Part shown: in pieces, positions 1 through 10,200 of the stretch
Position numbering within the stretch: position 1 is the stretch's first letter
Layout: each line of letters begins with the position of its first letter
Assembly: GCF_003626755.1 (NCBI RefSeq)
Contig: NZ_RBCJ01000002.1
Location: 248,001-312,000 of the forward strand
Origin: Ulvibacterium marinum
GTDB lineage: Bacteria > Bacteroidota > Bacteroidia > Flavobacteriales > Flavobacteriaceae
Direction of reading: 5' to 3'
Length of the DNA stretch: 64,000 bases
Position numbers and translations under genes: made by a program
Notes under the pieces: model-generated
The model's database searches: none
What the model saw: only the letters and a program-made list of their open reading frames with translations
Told to the model about the DNA's origin: nothing

Positions 1-2934
1 TTGTATGCCCAGCAGACTATCACGGGAACCGTGACGGACGAGAACGGCCAAGGTATCCCAGGTGCCAACATTGTAGTACAAGGAACAACAAATGGCGTAG
101 TAACCGATTTTGACGGAAACTTTAATATAGAAGCAGATTCCGATGATGTATTGGTATTATCCTATTTGGGTTATGCCACTCAAAATGTTCCGGTCGGAAA
201 CCAAACTACTATAGCCATCCAAATGGCTCCAGATGCAGCGCAACTGGATGAAGTGGTCGTTATTGGTTATGGTACTTCTAGAAGAAAAGATCTTACGGGT
301 GCTGTAGCAAGTGTATCTGCCGAGTCTTTTGAAAACCAACCGGTAACAAGGGTGGATGAAGCTTTACAAGGTAGAGCTGCCGGTGTTAGTGTTGCGAGAG
401 CTAACGGTGCTCCCGGAGGTGGTATTAAAGTGCGTATTAGAGGGGTAAACTCCATTACCGGAAACAACGATCCCCTAGTGGTGGTCGATGGTATTATTGG
501 AGGTGACCTTAGTACGCTTAATCCAAATGACATTGAAAACCTGCAAGTATTGAAAGATGCTTCCGCTACTGCCATTTATGGGGTTAGAGGTTCCAACGGG
601 GTTATTCTTGTTTCCACAAAAAAAGGGTCTGGTAAAGCTAAAGTTAATGTGAATTATTTTACTGCGATTTCAGAAGTACCCGATTTTCTTCCAACTCTGG
701 CAGATAATGTTGGAGACTTTGCCAGAATTGAAAATATTAGAAAGTTGAGTATTGGTCAAAATCCTACGTTTACGGATGCCGAGATTGCAGGTTTTGATGC
801 TAATGGAGGGACCTTATATCAAGATGAAATCTTTAAGACCGGTATAAGCGAAAACTTACAAATTTCTTTTAGCGGATCCGAAGGTAAACTGCGTTATTTC
901 TTATCTGGAAACTACAGAGACGAGGAAGGTATCGTAATTAACACAGGATATCAACAATTATCAGTTAGGTCTAATATAGAAGCACAAATTACTGACAAAT
1001 TGAAGATAGGTGTTAACATTTATGGTAGTCATGGCGAATGGAAAAACAACTTTCAATCCTTTGGAAATGGGCAAGGAAGTTTGGTTGCCAAAGCCTTGAC
1101 TTGGGATCCTACAACCCCGGTTTTTGATGAAAACGGAGATTATAACAGGCGTTCAACAAGAGGGATTGCCTCTCTAAACTTGAATCCTGTGTTAACTTTA
1201 AACGAAAGTGATTTTCAGGACATACAAAAACTCTTAAACGCTACATTAAACGTAACCTATAATATCACAAATAATTTCTCATATCAACTAGTGGCAGGTA
1301 CTACTTCAAACGATTATAATGTTCAAAGATATGCAGTTGAAGGGCCAAACGATACTCCGGACGCTATCTTTAGAAATGATAAGGACACTTTCTTCCAAGT
1401 GAGCAACATCTTTACCTGGCAAAAGGTATTTAACGAAAAACATGATGTAACGTTAACAGGGGTTCAGGAATATTCCAATCAAAAGAATGTTTTCAATAGG
1501 TTTACCGCGAATGACCTTATTTTACCTAACGGGTACTACTTTGCCGAGACAGCTGGAGGATTTGAAATTGGGAATAATTTTGAAGAACGTGAGTTACAGT
1601 CCTATATGCTGAGAGCAGTGTATACCCTTGACAACAATCTGTCCATTACGGCTACGGGGCGTTATGACGGAACATCAGTTTTTAGACCGGGTAACAAATG
1701 GGGGTTCTTCCCATCTATTGCTGCCGGGTATACATTGAATAGTATTGTTGATAACTCGGCCTTCCTAAGCAACCTTAAGATAAGGGCTGGTTGGGGACAA
1801 GTGGGTAATCAGGGTGTTGATACATATGGAACCTTTGCCAATTTGGGTACGAATGCGTATTCCTATGATGGAGGAACTCAAGTAACAGGTTCTGAAATTG
1901 TTGGTTTTGCCAATCCAGACCTTACCTGGGAGACCACTACGCAGACCAACATAGGTATTGATCTTGGGTTTAATGAAGGTAGGGGCAATTTGAGTGTAGA
2001 CGTTTTCCAAAAAGACATTAAAGATTTACTTCTTGAAACACCTGTTACCGGATTTAACGGTGGAGATTTTATTAATGAAAATGTGGGAACGGTTGAAAAC
2101 CAGGGTATCGACGTCACTTTTGGGTATGATATCATTCAAAACGATAACTTTAACTGGAATGCCAACCTCGCACTTTCCTATGTAAAGAATGAAGTGGTTT
2201 CTTTATTTGACGGTCTTCAAGAAATTGAAGGGGAGTTTCAAGCACCGGGAGGTCAGGCCAGAAGGCTTAACATCATTCAGGTAGGGCAGCCCATAGGACA
2301 ATTAAACGGTGCCACCTTTTTGGGTACGTGGAAAAGCTCGGAAGCTGCAGCGGCCGAGGCTGTTGGCAAAGTACCAGGAGATGCAAAATACCTTAGGGAC
2401 GGGGATGGCAATATTGTGTTTGGTGCTATTGGCAATGGTCAACCTACTACTACATGGGGTTTCAATAATACTATTACGTACAAAAACTGGGACCTAAATA
2501 TTTTCATCAATGGTTCCCACGATTTTGAAGTATACAATTTAACCAGAGCCATGATTACTGGAGGTGCAGGGGATTCAAGAAGCTTCTTGGCCTCAGACCA
2601 AGTGAATCAATGGACACCCTCAAATGAAACCGATATCCCTGCAACGGTACAATTTTACAATTCTTCAAGATATATTGAAAAAGGTGACTTCATTAGGTTG
2701 AGTAACTTAAATATTGGTTATACATTTAACAATGTTGCCAGTCTGGAAGGTACAACGCTTAAGTTGTATGCTAGTGGACAAAACCTATTTCTGATTACAG
2801 ATTATAGCGGTTATGATCCTGAATTATCGTCTAGAAGAACTGAGCAAGGAAATGCGGATGTAGCACCAGGGATAGATGTTGGTAATTATCCTAACTCTAG
2901 GACATTCACCCTCGGGATAAAGGTTGGATTCTAA
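1..2934 (+). CDS. SusC/RagA-family TonB-linked outer-membrane transporter (5' end just outside window)
   Basis: Outer-membrane TonB-dependent channel that imports oligosaccharides together with its SusD lid. The visible residues start at the end of a signal peptide (YAQ then QTITGTV), so the true start lies a few dozen bases upstream. Residues about 6-85 form the carboxypeptidase-regulatory-like beta-sandwich typical of SusC. LDEVVVIGYG (about 82-91) is the TonB-box region, and the plug follows with the SusC signature GVRGSNGVILVSTKKG near residue 200. The rest is a long beta-barrel ending in an aromatic residue (KVGF). The SusD gene follows 33 bases later and both end at one terminator, so they form one transcription unit. 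The substrate cannot be read from the sequence; neighbouring genes suggest a red-algal galactan. Confidence 0.95.
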   Translation: MYAQQTITGTVTDENGQGIPGANIVVQGTTNGVVTDFDGNFNIEADSDDVLVLSYLGYATQNVPVGNQTTIAIQMAPDAAQLDEVVVIGYGTSRRKDLTGAVASVSAESFENQPVTRVDEALQGRAAGVSVARANGAPGGGIKVRIRGVNSITGNNDPLVVVDGIIGGDLSTLNPNDIENLQVLKDASATAIYGVRGSNGVILVSTKKGSGKAKVNVNYFTAISEVPDFLPTLADNVGDFARIENIRKLSIGQNPTFTDAEIAGFDANGGTLYQDEIFKTGISENLQISFSGSEGKLRYFLSGNYRDEEGIVINTGYQQLSVRSNIEAQITDKLKIGVNIYGSHGEWKNNFQSFGNGQGSLVAKALTWDPTTPVFDENGDYNRRSTRGIASLNLNPVLTLNESDFQDIQKLLNATLNVTYNITNNFSYQLVAGTTSNDYNVQRYAVEGPNDTPDAIFRNDKDTFFQVSNIFTWQKVFNEKHDVTLTGVQEYSNQKNVFNRFTANDLILPNGYYFAETAGGFEIGNNFEERELQSYMLRAVYTLDNNLSITATGRYDGTSVFRPGNKWGFFPSIAAGYTLNSIVDNSAFLSNLKIRAGWGQVGNQGVDTYGTFANLGTNAYSYDGGTQVTGSEIVGFANPDLTWETTTQTNIGIDLGFNEGRGNLSVDVFQKDIKDLLLETPVTGFNGGDFINENVGTVENQGIDVTFGYDIIQNDNFNWNANLALSYVKNEVVSLFDGLQEIEGEFQAPGGQARRLNIIQVGQPIGQLNGATFLGTWKSSEAAAAEAVGKVPGDAKYLRDGDGNIVFGAIGNGQPTTTWGFNNTITYKNWDLNIFINGSHDFEVYNLTRAMITGGAGDSRSFLASDQVNQWTPSNETDIPATVQFYNSSRYIEKGDFIRLSNLNIGYTFNNVASLEGTTLKLYASGQNLFLITDYSGYDPELSSRRTEQGNADVAPGIDVGNYPNSRTFTLGIKVGF

Positions 2935-2967
2935 AAAAAATTGTTAATGGAAAAATATATCGAAAAT

Positions 2968-4581
2968 ATGAAAACAAGAAAAATTTATAAATCATTAAAG
3001 GGGCTTATTGCTGTCTTTGGCTTGGCCGTTATGGCCTTAAGCTTTAATGGCTGTGAGCAATTTGATCTTGAAGAAGACCCTTTGTCTTCTCAATTGCAGG
3101 TAGGAACGTATAGTACCATGGCGCAATTAGAATTAGGCGTTACCGGAATCTTCGGCAAATTGAATAAGGCCGCTTGGATGTCTACGTTCTATGTAAACGG
3201 ATGGTCGGGTGATGATATTACCACACACGTTGCTAGTAACAAAGCTGATTTTAGGGAGTACGATCAACGTTTTGTAACACCGGAGAATTCAAGAACATTA
3301 ACGAACTGGAATGGAGTTTATGAAATGATTCGTGCTGCAAATACAGTTTTGCAGAGTGTGGAAGGCGTAACATTTTCTCCAGCAGAACCTGAAAAGAGAG
3401 AGCGATTGATAGGGGAAACTTACTTCTTAAGAGCTATCATGTTCAATCATTTAATGCGTATCCATGGGAGAATCCCATTGATTTTAACGGTTGATCCTTT
3501 TCAACAACCCGGCTTAAACACCCAATTGGAGGTGTTTGAACAAATTGAGAGCGATCTTTTAGCGGCAGAGTCTAGATTGCCCATGTCTACGGCTGTTGGA
3601 TCGGCAAACCCGAATGCTGGTACTGCCAGGGCGTTTTTAGCACGCCTTTATATGGACTGGGCCGGTTTTCCCTTAAAAGATGCAGGTAAATATGCACAAG
3701 CGGCGGCAAGTGCCAAAACGGTCATGGATAATGCAGCGGAGCATAACTTCTCATTAGAACCGGATTTGACCAAATTATGGTCTCAAGCAGGAAGATTTAC
3801 TGAAGAAGGTGTCTTTACCATTGTTTATAGTCAAAGCGGTGGCAATCTTTCAAATCGCAAAATGGGCAAATTGGGACTGCCATCTGATCCAGGTTTAAAT
3901 GGATGGCAAGAAACCTTTGCAGAAATTCGCTTTTTTGAGGATATGCCGGCCGGAGCTAGAAAGGATGCCACATATTATGACGTATTACCAGTGGCCGATG
4001 ATGGGGCAATCGATGTTGCCAACCCTACTAGAATGTTACGTTGGGAAGAGTTTAAAGATCAGCAAAACCCAATTTTAAGAAAAATTGTCGGAGAGTTGGC
4101 TGATGGCGATTGGGCCCAATTTCAAACGGAACGAAGTGATTTATTTATGCGTTACGCAGAGGTATTGCTAATTTATGCCGAAGCTTCAGGCGAGGCTGGT
4201 ACAGCTGGTGCCGATGCATGGGAAGCCCTAAATATGGTACATAGAAGAGCTATGGGACTTGATCCCAATACACCGGATGCAAGTGATTTGACAGTAGCTG
4301 ATGGAACTATCCAAGATTTAGCATTTACGGAACGTAAATGGGAGTTTGCCGGAGAGTTTATCCGCTGGAATGATTTGGTACGTAAAGAAAAAGTTGAGGA
4401 AGCGTTGGGGAATAGAAATCCACAGGTCTCTATTGGTACCTCATTTGACGAAAATGGTGTTGGCACTCCAATACCTTTGACAAGTGCAGCTAACCCAATT
4501 TTAGGTTCTTTGGGCACCGATAATTATTTTGCGCCAATACCACTTGAGGAAGTGGAAAAAAATCCAAATTTGGCGAATTAG
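2968..4581 (+). CDS. SusD/RagB-family surface glycan-binding lipoprotein
   Basis: Surface lipoprotein that caps the SusC channel and binds the incoming glycan. I chose the ATG at 2968 because it gives a compact signal peptide (MKTRKIYKSL, hydrophobic core, then FNGC with the lipidated Cys at residue 29). In-frame starts at 2941 (TTG) and 2947 would add a polar leader. The N-terminal half is TPR-like helical (for example ETYFLRAIMFNHLMR), and the C-terminal RagB region contains FTERKWEFAGEFIRWNDLVR, a typical SusD ending motif. About 537 residues, normal for the family. It is paired with the SusC gene upstream. Confidence 0.93.
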   Translation: MKTRKIYKSLKGLIAVFGLAVMALSFNGCEQFDLEEDPLSSQLQVGTYSTMAQLELGVTGIFGKLNKAAWMSTFYVNGWSGDDITTHVASNKADFREYDQRFVTPENSRTLTNWNGVYEMIRAANTVLQSVEGVTFSPAEPEKRERLIGETYFLRAIMFNHLMRIHGRIPLILTVDPFQQPGLNTQLEVFEQIESDLLAAESRLPMSTAVGSANPNAGTARAFLARLYMDWAGFPLKDAGKYAQAAASAKTVMDNAAEHNFSLEPDLTKLWSQAGRFTEEGVFTIVYSQSGGNLSNRKMGKLGLPSDPGLNGWQETFAEIRFFEDMPAGARKDATYYDVLPVADDGAIDVANPTRMLRWEEFKDQQNPILRKIVGELADGDWAQFQTERSDLFMRYAEVLLIYAEASGEAGTAGADAWEALNMVHRRAMGLDPNTPDASDLTVADGTIQDLAFTERKWEFAGEFIRWNDLVRKEKVEEALGNRNPQVSIGTSFDENGVGTPIPLTSAANPILGSLGTDNYFAPIPLEEVEKNPNLAN

Positions 4582-4610
4582 TATTGAGTTAGTTTTTTTT
4601 AGTTTTAACC

Positions 4611-4653
4611 CATAACGGTAAGATCGGTAGCAAATCTTACCGTTATGTTTTTT
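4611..4653 (+). terminator. Rho-independent terminator after the SusC/SusD pair
   Basis: A perfect 14-bp inverted repeat (left arm 4611-4624, loop 4625-4633, right arm 4634-4647) is followed directly by six T residues (4648-4653). It lies 30 bases after the SusD stop codon and marks the end of that operon. This is seen directly in the sequence. The rest of the gap up to 4879 holds no recognisable gene. Confidence 0.88.
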
Positions 4654-4879
4654 AAAGGGATTCCTATAGGATTGGTATCGTTTTAAAGATAGAAAACACC
4701 AAATTTTGATACTTACTTCATTTACAAACTATGTACCTTAGCAACACGGGAGACAGGTCATTTTTGAAAGCCAATTCAAGGCATGTCTAAAAAGAGTATC
4801 CTAAAAGAAAACGGTTTGCCCTCGGAGTTGTTCTAGGATTTTGCCTATTCGAATACAAGCTTAAATGCAATATTTTTAA

Positions 4880-6355
4880 ATGCTCGATTCAATTATAAAT
4901 AAAAAGAACATTTCTATTTCTCACATCGTTTTGGGTATTGGATTTTTTTTGTTTTTGGCAAATTGTACCACTGAAAACAAACATGCTGAAGGGAAAGAAT
5001 TGGCGAAAACTAATTGTGCCTCATGTCATATGTATCCAGATCCTCAAATATTACCCAGAAGGGTATGGGGCGAAAAAGTACTGCCCAATATGGGTTTATT
5101 AATGGGAATGTCACATGGACCCATATATACGTATGGGGATACCGAATCCAATACAAATTTAAAACCAACAATTGCGCAAGAAGATTGGGATAAGATAGTA
5201 CATTATTACATCAATGAATCCGAGAGCAGTATCCCCAAATATTTAATCGAAGACCAAGGATATACCAATGTTTTTGAGCCTCATATTTTTTCGCTTGATT
5301 CTTTACCCTTAATTACCATGACCACTTATAATGAAAAAAGTGGAAGTTTGTTTTTAGGGAATGGTAGTAGTTCAACATTGCTAACGTTGGATACTAATGG
5401 GGAAATACTTAACTCGGAAGAGTTAGATAGCCCACCAATTAAAATAGTATTTAAGGATTCTTTAGATTATATATTGACAATCGGTAATCTAAACCCCTCA
5501 GATGAGGCAAAAGGAAAACTGAAGATTGGAAATAATGTTATAGAAGAATTGATTAGACCTGTTGATTTTTTGATTTACGACATAAATTTAGATGGATATG
5601 ATGACGTATTTGTGTGTAGCTACGGAAACAATATTGGAGATTTTTCTTTGTTTGAAAATTTAAGGAATGGCACATATAAGAAAAGGGTAATTCATCCAAT
5701 ATCCGGGGCAATAAAAGTTGAAATAACCAATATGGATGATGATGATGAGAATGAAATTGTAGTTTTATTTGCCCAGGAACATGAATTGATTATGATTTGG
5801 GATTATGAAAACAATTCTTTTATCGGCAAAAAAGCAGTTCAATTTCAGCCAGCTTTTGGATTTGTAGATTTTCAGCTAAGGGATATGAATGGTGATGGCC
5901 TTAAGGATATTATCATTGGCAATGGAGATAATTCAGATTTATCAACAGTGCTTAAAAATTTCCATGGAGTAAGGGTCTTGCTAAATAAAGGTGATAAAGA
6001 ATTCTCTGAAGACTATTTTTTACCTATTCATGGGGTTAGCAGAATTAGGGCAGAAGATTTCGATTTGGATGGCGATACAGATATTTTGACAGTTTCTAAT
6101 TTCGGTGATTTTTCAAATTCGCAATTTAAAAGTGTTCAGTTTTTGTCGAATGAAGGAGAATTAAAATTTGAACCAAAATATATTCATAGGCTTCCGGATT
6201 TTAGATGGCAGACCTTGGATGTATCGGATTATGATAAGGATGGAGATTTAGATGTGTTCTTAGGTTCCTTTAATTTAAATGTTGGACCGGAAGAATCGGA
6301 CATATCCAATAAAAAAGATATTTCTTGGGTGAAACTGGAGAATAAAACTAAATGA
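4880..6355 (+). CDS. Lipoprotein fusing a c-type haem motif to FG-GAP/VCBS repeats
   Basis: Probable surface or periplasmic lipoprotein. The signal peptide ends in LANC (Cys 29). A haem-attachment motif NCASCH (about residues 45-50) follows, then a MYPDP stretch. The remainder is a series of FG-GAP/VCBS-like blades with Asp-rich calcium loops, for example DINLDGYDDVFV, DMNGDGLKDIII, DFDLDGDTDILT and DYDKDGDLDVFL, which suggests a seven-bladed propeller. The haem and repeats are visible; an electron-transfer or glycan-oxidising role is inference. It sits between the SusC/D operon and a second FG-GAP lipoprotein and is clearly more AT-rich than its surroundings. Confidence 0.8.
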   Translation: MLDSIINKKNISISHIVLGIGFFLFLANCTTENKHAEGKELAKTNCASCHMYPDPQILPRRVWGEKVLPNMGLLMGMSHGPIYTYGDTESNTNLKPTIAQEDWDKIVHYYINESESSIPKYLIEDQGYTNVFEPHIFSLDSLPLITMTTYNEKSGSLFLGNGSSSTLLTLDTNGEILNSEELDSPPIKIVFKDSLDYILTIGNLNPSDEAKGKLKIGNNVIEELIRPVDFLIYDINLDGYDDVFVCSYGNNIGDFSLFENLRNGTYKKRVIHPISGAIKVEITNMDDDDENEIVVLFAQEHELIMIWDYENNSFIGKKAVQFQPAFGFVDFQLRDMNGDGLKDIIIGNGDNSDLSTVLKNFHGVRVLLNKGDKEFSEDYFLPIHGVSRIRAEDFDLDGDTDILTVSNFGDFSNSQFKSVQFLSNEGELKFEPKYIHRLPDFRWQTLDVSDYDKDGDLDVFLGSFNLNVGPEESDISNKKDISWVKLENKTK

Positions 6356-6360
6356 CTTTG

Positions 6361-6945
6361 TCAGCGCATATCTTCTTCAGATCTATCGGGAACATTAACT
6401 ATACTGGGTTCTTTCATTAAGGCGATTACATCACTTAGTTCCCTATCACTAAGTTCCGATACGCCTTTTCTGAAATAAAAATTGGCAACCTCTTGTATTC
6501 CATGAATATATAGATCAAATTTATAGTTCTCTAAAACCCAATTAAGACACTCTTTCTGAGTCGTTTCTTCTTCCAGTTTCCAAGCTAAAGTGTAAGCTTT
6601 ACGGTTGGATATTTTTGAACTGTCTTTATCTTGTCTACTGATATCTGAAATCATAGCGGCCAAAAGACTAGGGCTTTTGGTAAAATCATTTGAAATCAAA
6701 CCATTTAATATCTGTCTATTTAAACTATGGGATAGAATATTGCCATGTTCTTGTTCATACAATTGGTAAAACTTATCCGGCAATTCTTCGGCGAACTTTA
6801 CTTTTGTTACAAATTCTGTTAGCTCATTTTCAGTTACAAAATCCTCCCAAGTATTCCTTAAATAGTAGTGGACAAAAAAAGGACTGGAAATACCAATGAT
6901 AAGAACCCAAATTATGATTTTAAAAGCTCGTTTTTTATATATCAT
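6361..6945 (-). CDS. Hypothetical single-pass membrane protein, 194 aa
   Basis: Function not recognised. The N-terminus has basic residues followed by one membrane helix (about 9-27, IIIWVLIIGISSPFFVHYYL), leaving a mostly helical soluble domain of about 165 residues with charged segments. The stretch ELPDKFYQLYEQEHGN faintly recalls short transglycosylase-like proteins of Flavobacteriia, too weakly to name. It converges on the upstream lipoprotein gene with only 5 bases between stops. Base composition is AT-rich like that neighbour. The reading frame is intact, so it is probably a real gene. Confidence 0.6.
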   Translation of the reverse strand: MIYKKRAFKIIIWVLIIGISSPFFVHYYLRNTWEDFVTENELTEFVTKVKFAEELPDKFYQLYEQEHGNILSHSLNRQILNGLISNDFTKSPSLLAAMISDISRQDKDSSKISNRKAYTLAWKLEEETTQKECLNWVLENYKFDLYIHGIQEVANFYFRKGVSELSDRELSDVIALMKEPSIVNVPDRSEEDMR

Positions 6946-7226
6946 TTTTAAGTAATGAAATTATGGGATACTGCTATTTTTTTGATAAACGAAGCTAATT
7001 ATTTTCTTTTTAGCAACAAATTAATAAGGCTTCCTTTTAAGGATTGAGTATATAAATTTCGAGCTATTTTTGTTTAAGCCATAGCGGTAAGTTTTGTTGC
7101 CGGTCCGGCTGCAATGGTCATATATCCTTTTGATACCTGATTAGCGAAAATTACCAATGAAATTTGATGGTTTCCCCTAAAAAACTTCGTATTTTAGGTA
7201 CATTAATCGAATTACATTCTTGACGT
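6946..7226. other. Divergent intergenic region, 281 bases
   Basis: Lies between two divergently transcribed genes and so should carry both promoters. I see no exact TAnnTTTG element. The stretch near 7079-7092 resembles the left arm of the terminator at 4611, and a small odd palindrome (GCCGGTCCGGC) lies at 7099-7109. No coding potential was recognised. Confidence 0.4.
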
Positions 7227-10200
7227 ATGCACATGACCCGACATCTATGCTTTTTAACAATATTATGGCATCATAGAGCATGGAGTTTTCTTCTTGTTTT
7301 AATGATCATTGCTTGTGATGAATCGAAAGAAGGCCTCATAGATTCTCAGGCGACCAAAATGCAACCTAAATTGTTTACTTCGATATCCTCGAGTCAATCT
7401 GGAATCGATTTTGTAAACATATTGGAAGAGACCTTGGAATCAAATTATTACCAATACATGTACACCTACATTGGAGGGGGTGTAGCCTCCGGGGATATTA
7501 ATAATGATGGGCTGGTTGACTTGTATTTCACTTCAAATTCATCGGAGGACAAGTTGTATTTAAACCTCGGGGAATTTAAGTTCAAGGAAATTTCCCTTGG
7601 AGCCGGTATTTCGAAAAATGATGGCTTCAACACTGGGGTTACCATGGTAGATGTCAACAACGATGGATTTTTAGATATTTATGTGTCCCGTGGAGGTTGG
7701 AAGGATGGTAACAACAAGTTTGCAAATTTGCTCTATATTAATAATGGCGACCTTACTTTTACCGAACGCGCCGAGGAATTAGGCCTAGCGGATGCAAATA
7801 GGACTATACAAGCCACATTTTTTGACTATGACAAGGATAATGATTTGGATGTATATGTTTCCAACACTCCCGATATTACAAGTAGAACACAGGTCCTTGA
7901 TTTGGACAAAATTCAAAAAGACCCTAAAACTTTGGAGTTAAAGGGGTCTGATCGGCTATATAACAATGATGGTACAGGTCATTTTACCGATGTTTCGGAT
8001 AAAGCCGGACTTCAATATGATATCGGTTTTGGATTGAACCCTCAAGTTGGGGATTTGAACAACGATGGTTGGTTGGATGTCTATGTTTGTAATGACTTCA
8101 ATGTGCCCGATTTGGCCTATATCAACAACGGAGACGGTACGTTTACCGAATCCCGGGACAAACTGTTCAAACATATGTCCTTCAATAGTATGGGAAGTGA
8201 TATGGCGGATATTAATAACGACGGACTATTGGATTTGATGACCTTGGATATGAATCCGGAGGATTATGTCCGTTCAAAAACTACCATGGCCATGACCTCG
8301 GTGGACCAATTTGAATTGATGGTGGAAAAAGGATACCACTATCAGTACATGCACAACATGCTACAACTGAACAATGGTAATGGGACGTTCAGCGAAATTT
8401 CAAAAATGGCAGGAATGGCCAATACGGACTGGAGTTGGGCACTACTCTCAGCTGATTTCGATTTGGATGGATACAATGATATTTATGTTACCAATGGGGT
8501 TTTCAGAGATGTCATTGACCGCGATAAGAACAACGAAATTCTGGAGATACTCCGTGAAAATGGGCGTAAACCGACATCCGAGGATTTTTTGAGATTTGCC
8601 AAAATACTTCCGCAACAAAAGCTGAACAATTATTTTTTTAAAAACAATGGTGATACCACCTATGAAGACGTTTCCATACATTGGGCAGATTCTATTCTTA
8701 CTTTTTCCAATGGAGCGATTTATTCCGATTTGGATAATGATGGCGATTTGGATGTTGTGGTAAATAACATTAACGAAAAGGCAACGCTGTTAAAGAACAA
8801 TGCTTCGGACTTGGAAATAGGCAATTTTCTAAAATTGTCTTTCAAGGGGCCTGAAAAAAACCCAAATGGCCTGGGAGTCATCGCCAAAGTATACCTGAAG
8901 GATAATGAGTGTCAAGTTCGGCAATTGATAAACACAAGGGGATTTCTGTCGTCGGTTTCCAATGTCTTACATTTCGGAATAGAAAAAGAGAATGAGATAA
9001 CAAAGTTGATAATTCTATGGCCCGACGGGAAGCAAGAAGTGCTTACGGAGGTTACGGTTAATCAACTGCTTACCGTTGACTATGCCAATGCCGTTGATGA
9101 AACTGAGGATGATATGTTACCGACGAAGTCACTTTTTTCAAAACTACCTTCTGCCCATAAGCACATAGACCCTTATTTTAACGATTACAATCTACAGGTG
9201 TTGTTGCCCCATAAATTGTCTCAGACCGGTCCGGGCGTTGCAAAAGCTGATGTTGATGGAGATGGTTTAGAGGATGTTTATATCGGAGGAGGTCGCGGAC
9301 AATCCGGACAGTTATTACTAGGAGGACCCAACGGCTCTTTTCGATCTAAAAATATAAGTGCTTTTACGCGTGACGCTCAGCATGAAGATCAGGCCGCTGC
9401 CTTTTTGGACGTTGATAGTGATGGTGACCTGGATCTATACGTGGTTAGCGGCAGTTATGAATACTATCAAAACCCCAGACTTTTACAGGATCGGTTGTAC
9501 CTTAACGATGGTAAAGGTGATTTTTCCAAATCTGATCAGCTACCGGACATGTTGACCTCGGGTTCCGTAGTAGTCCAAAACGATTACGATCAAGACGGCG
9601 ATATTGATTTATTCGTCGGTGGAAGAGTGATTCCTGGAAAATATCCCTATGCTCCTACAAGCTATTTACTTCTAAATAACGGGAGTACTTTTGACATAGC
9701 CACAAGGGAATTGGCTCCGGAATTGGAGACCATTGGCATGGTTACCGATGCCGTTTGGAAGGATATTAATGGCGATTCCAAAATTGATTTGATTGTTACA
9801 GGGGAATGGATGGGTATTGAGGTCTTCATAAATGAAGGTAACAAATTGGTCAAAAATAGTGATTATAACAGTTTGTCGGCTGTTAAGGGGTGGTGGAATG
9901 AACTTCTTGTAGCCGATATTGATAATGATGGTGATCAGGATATCATCGCAGGCAATTTAGGTTTGAACTATAAATTTCATGCATCTAAGGAAGAGCCTTT
10001 CGATGTATATACCACCGACTTTGATTTTAATGGTTCGGTCGATGTTGTTTTGGCCAAAAAGTACAATGGCAAACAGGTACCTGTTCGGGGAAAGAGTTGC
10101 ATGACCCAGCAGCTACCACATTTAGCGAGTAAGATACCCACCTATACGGATTTTGCCAGCAAAGATCTTGAGGGAATTGTTGGAAAACGTTTGGAAAATG

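Noticed and set aside
2941-2967. Earlier in-frame starts (TTG 2941, ATG 2947) for the SusD gene
   Set aside because: They add a polar leader before an otherwise compact lipoprotein signal; the ATG at 2968 fits better.
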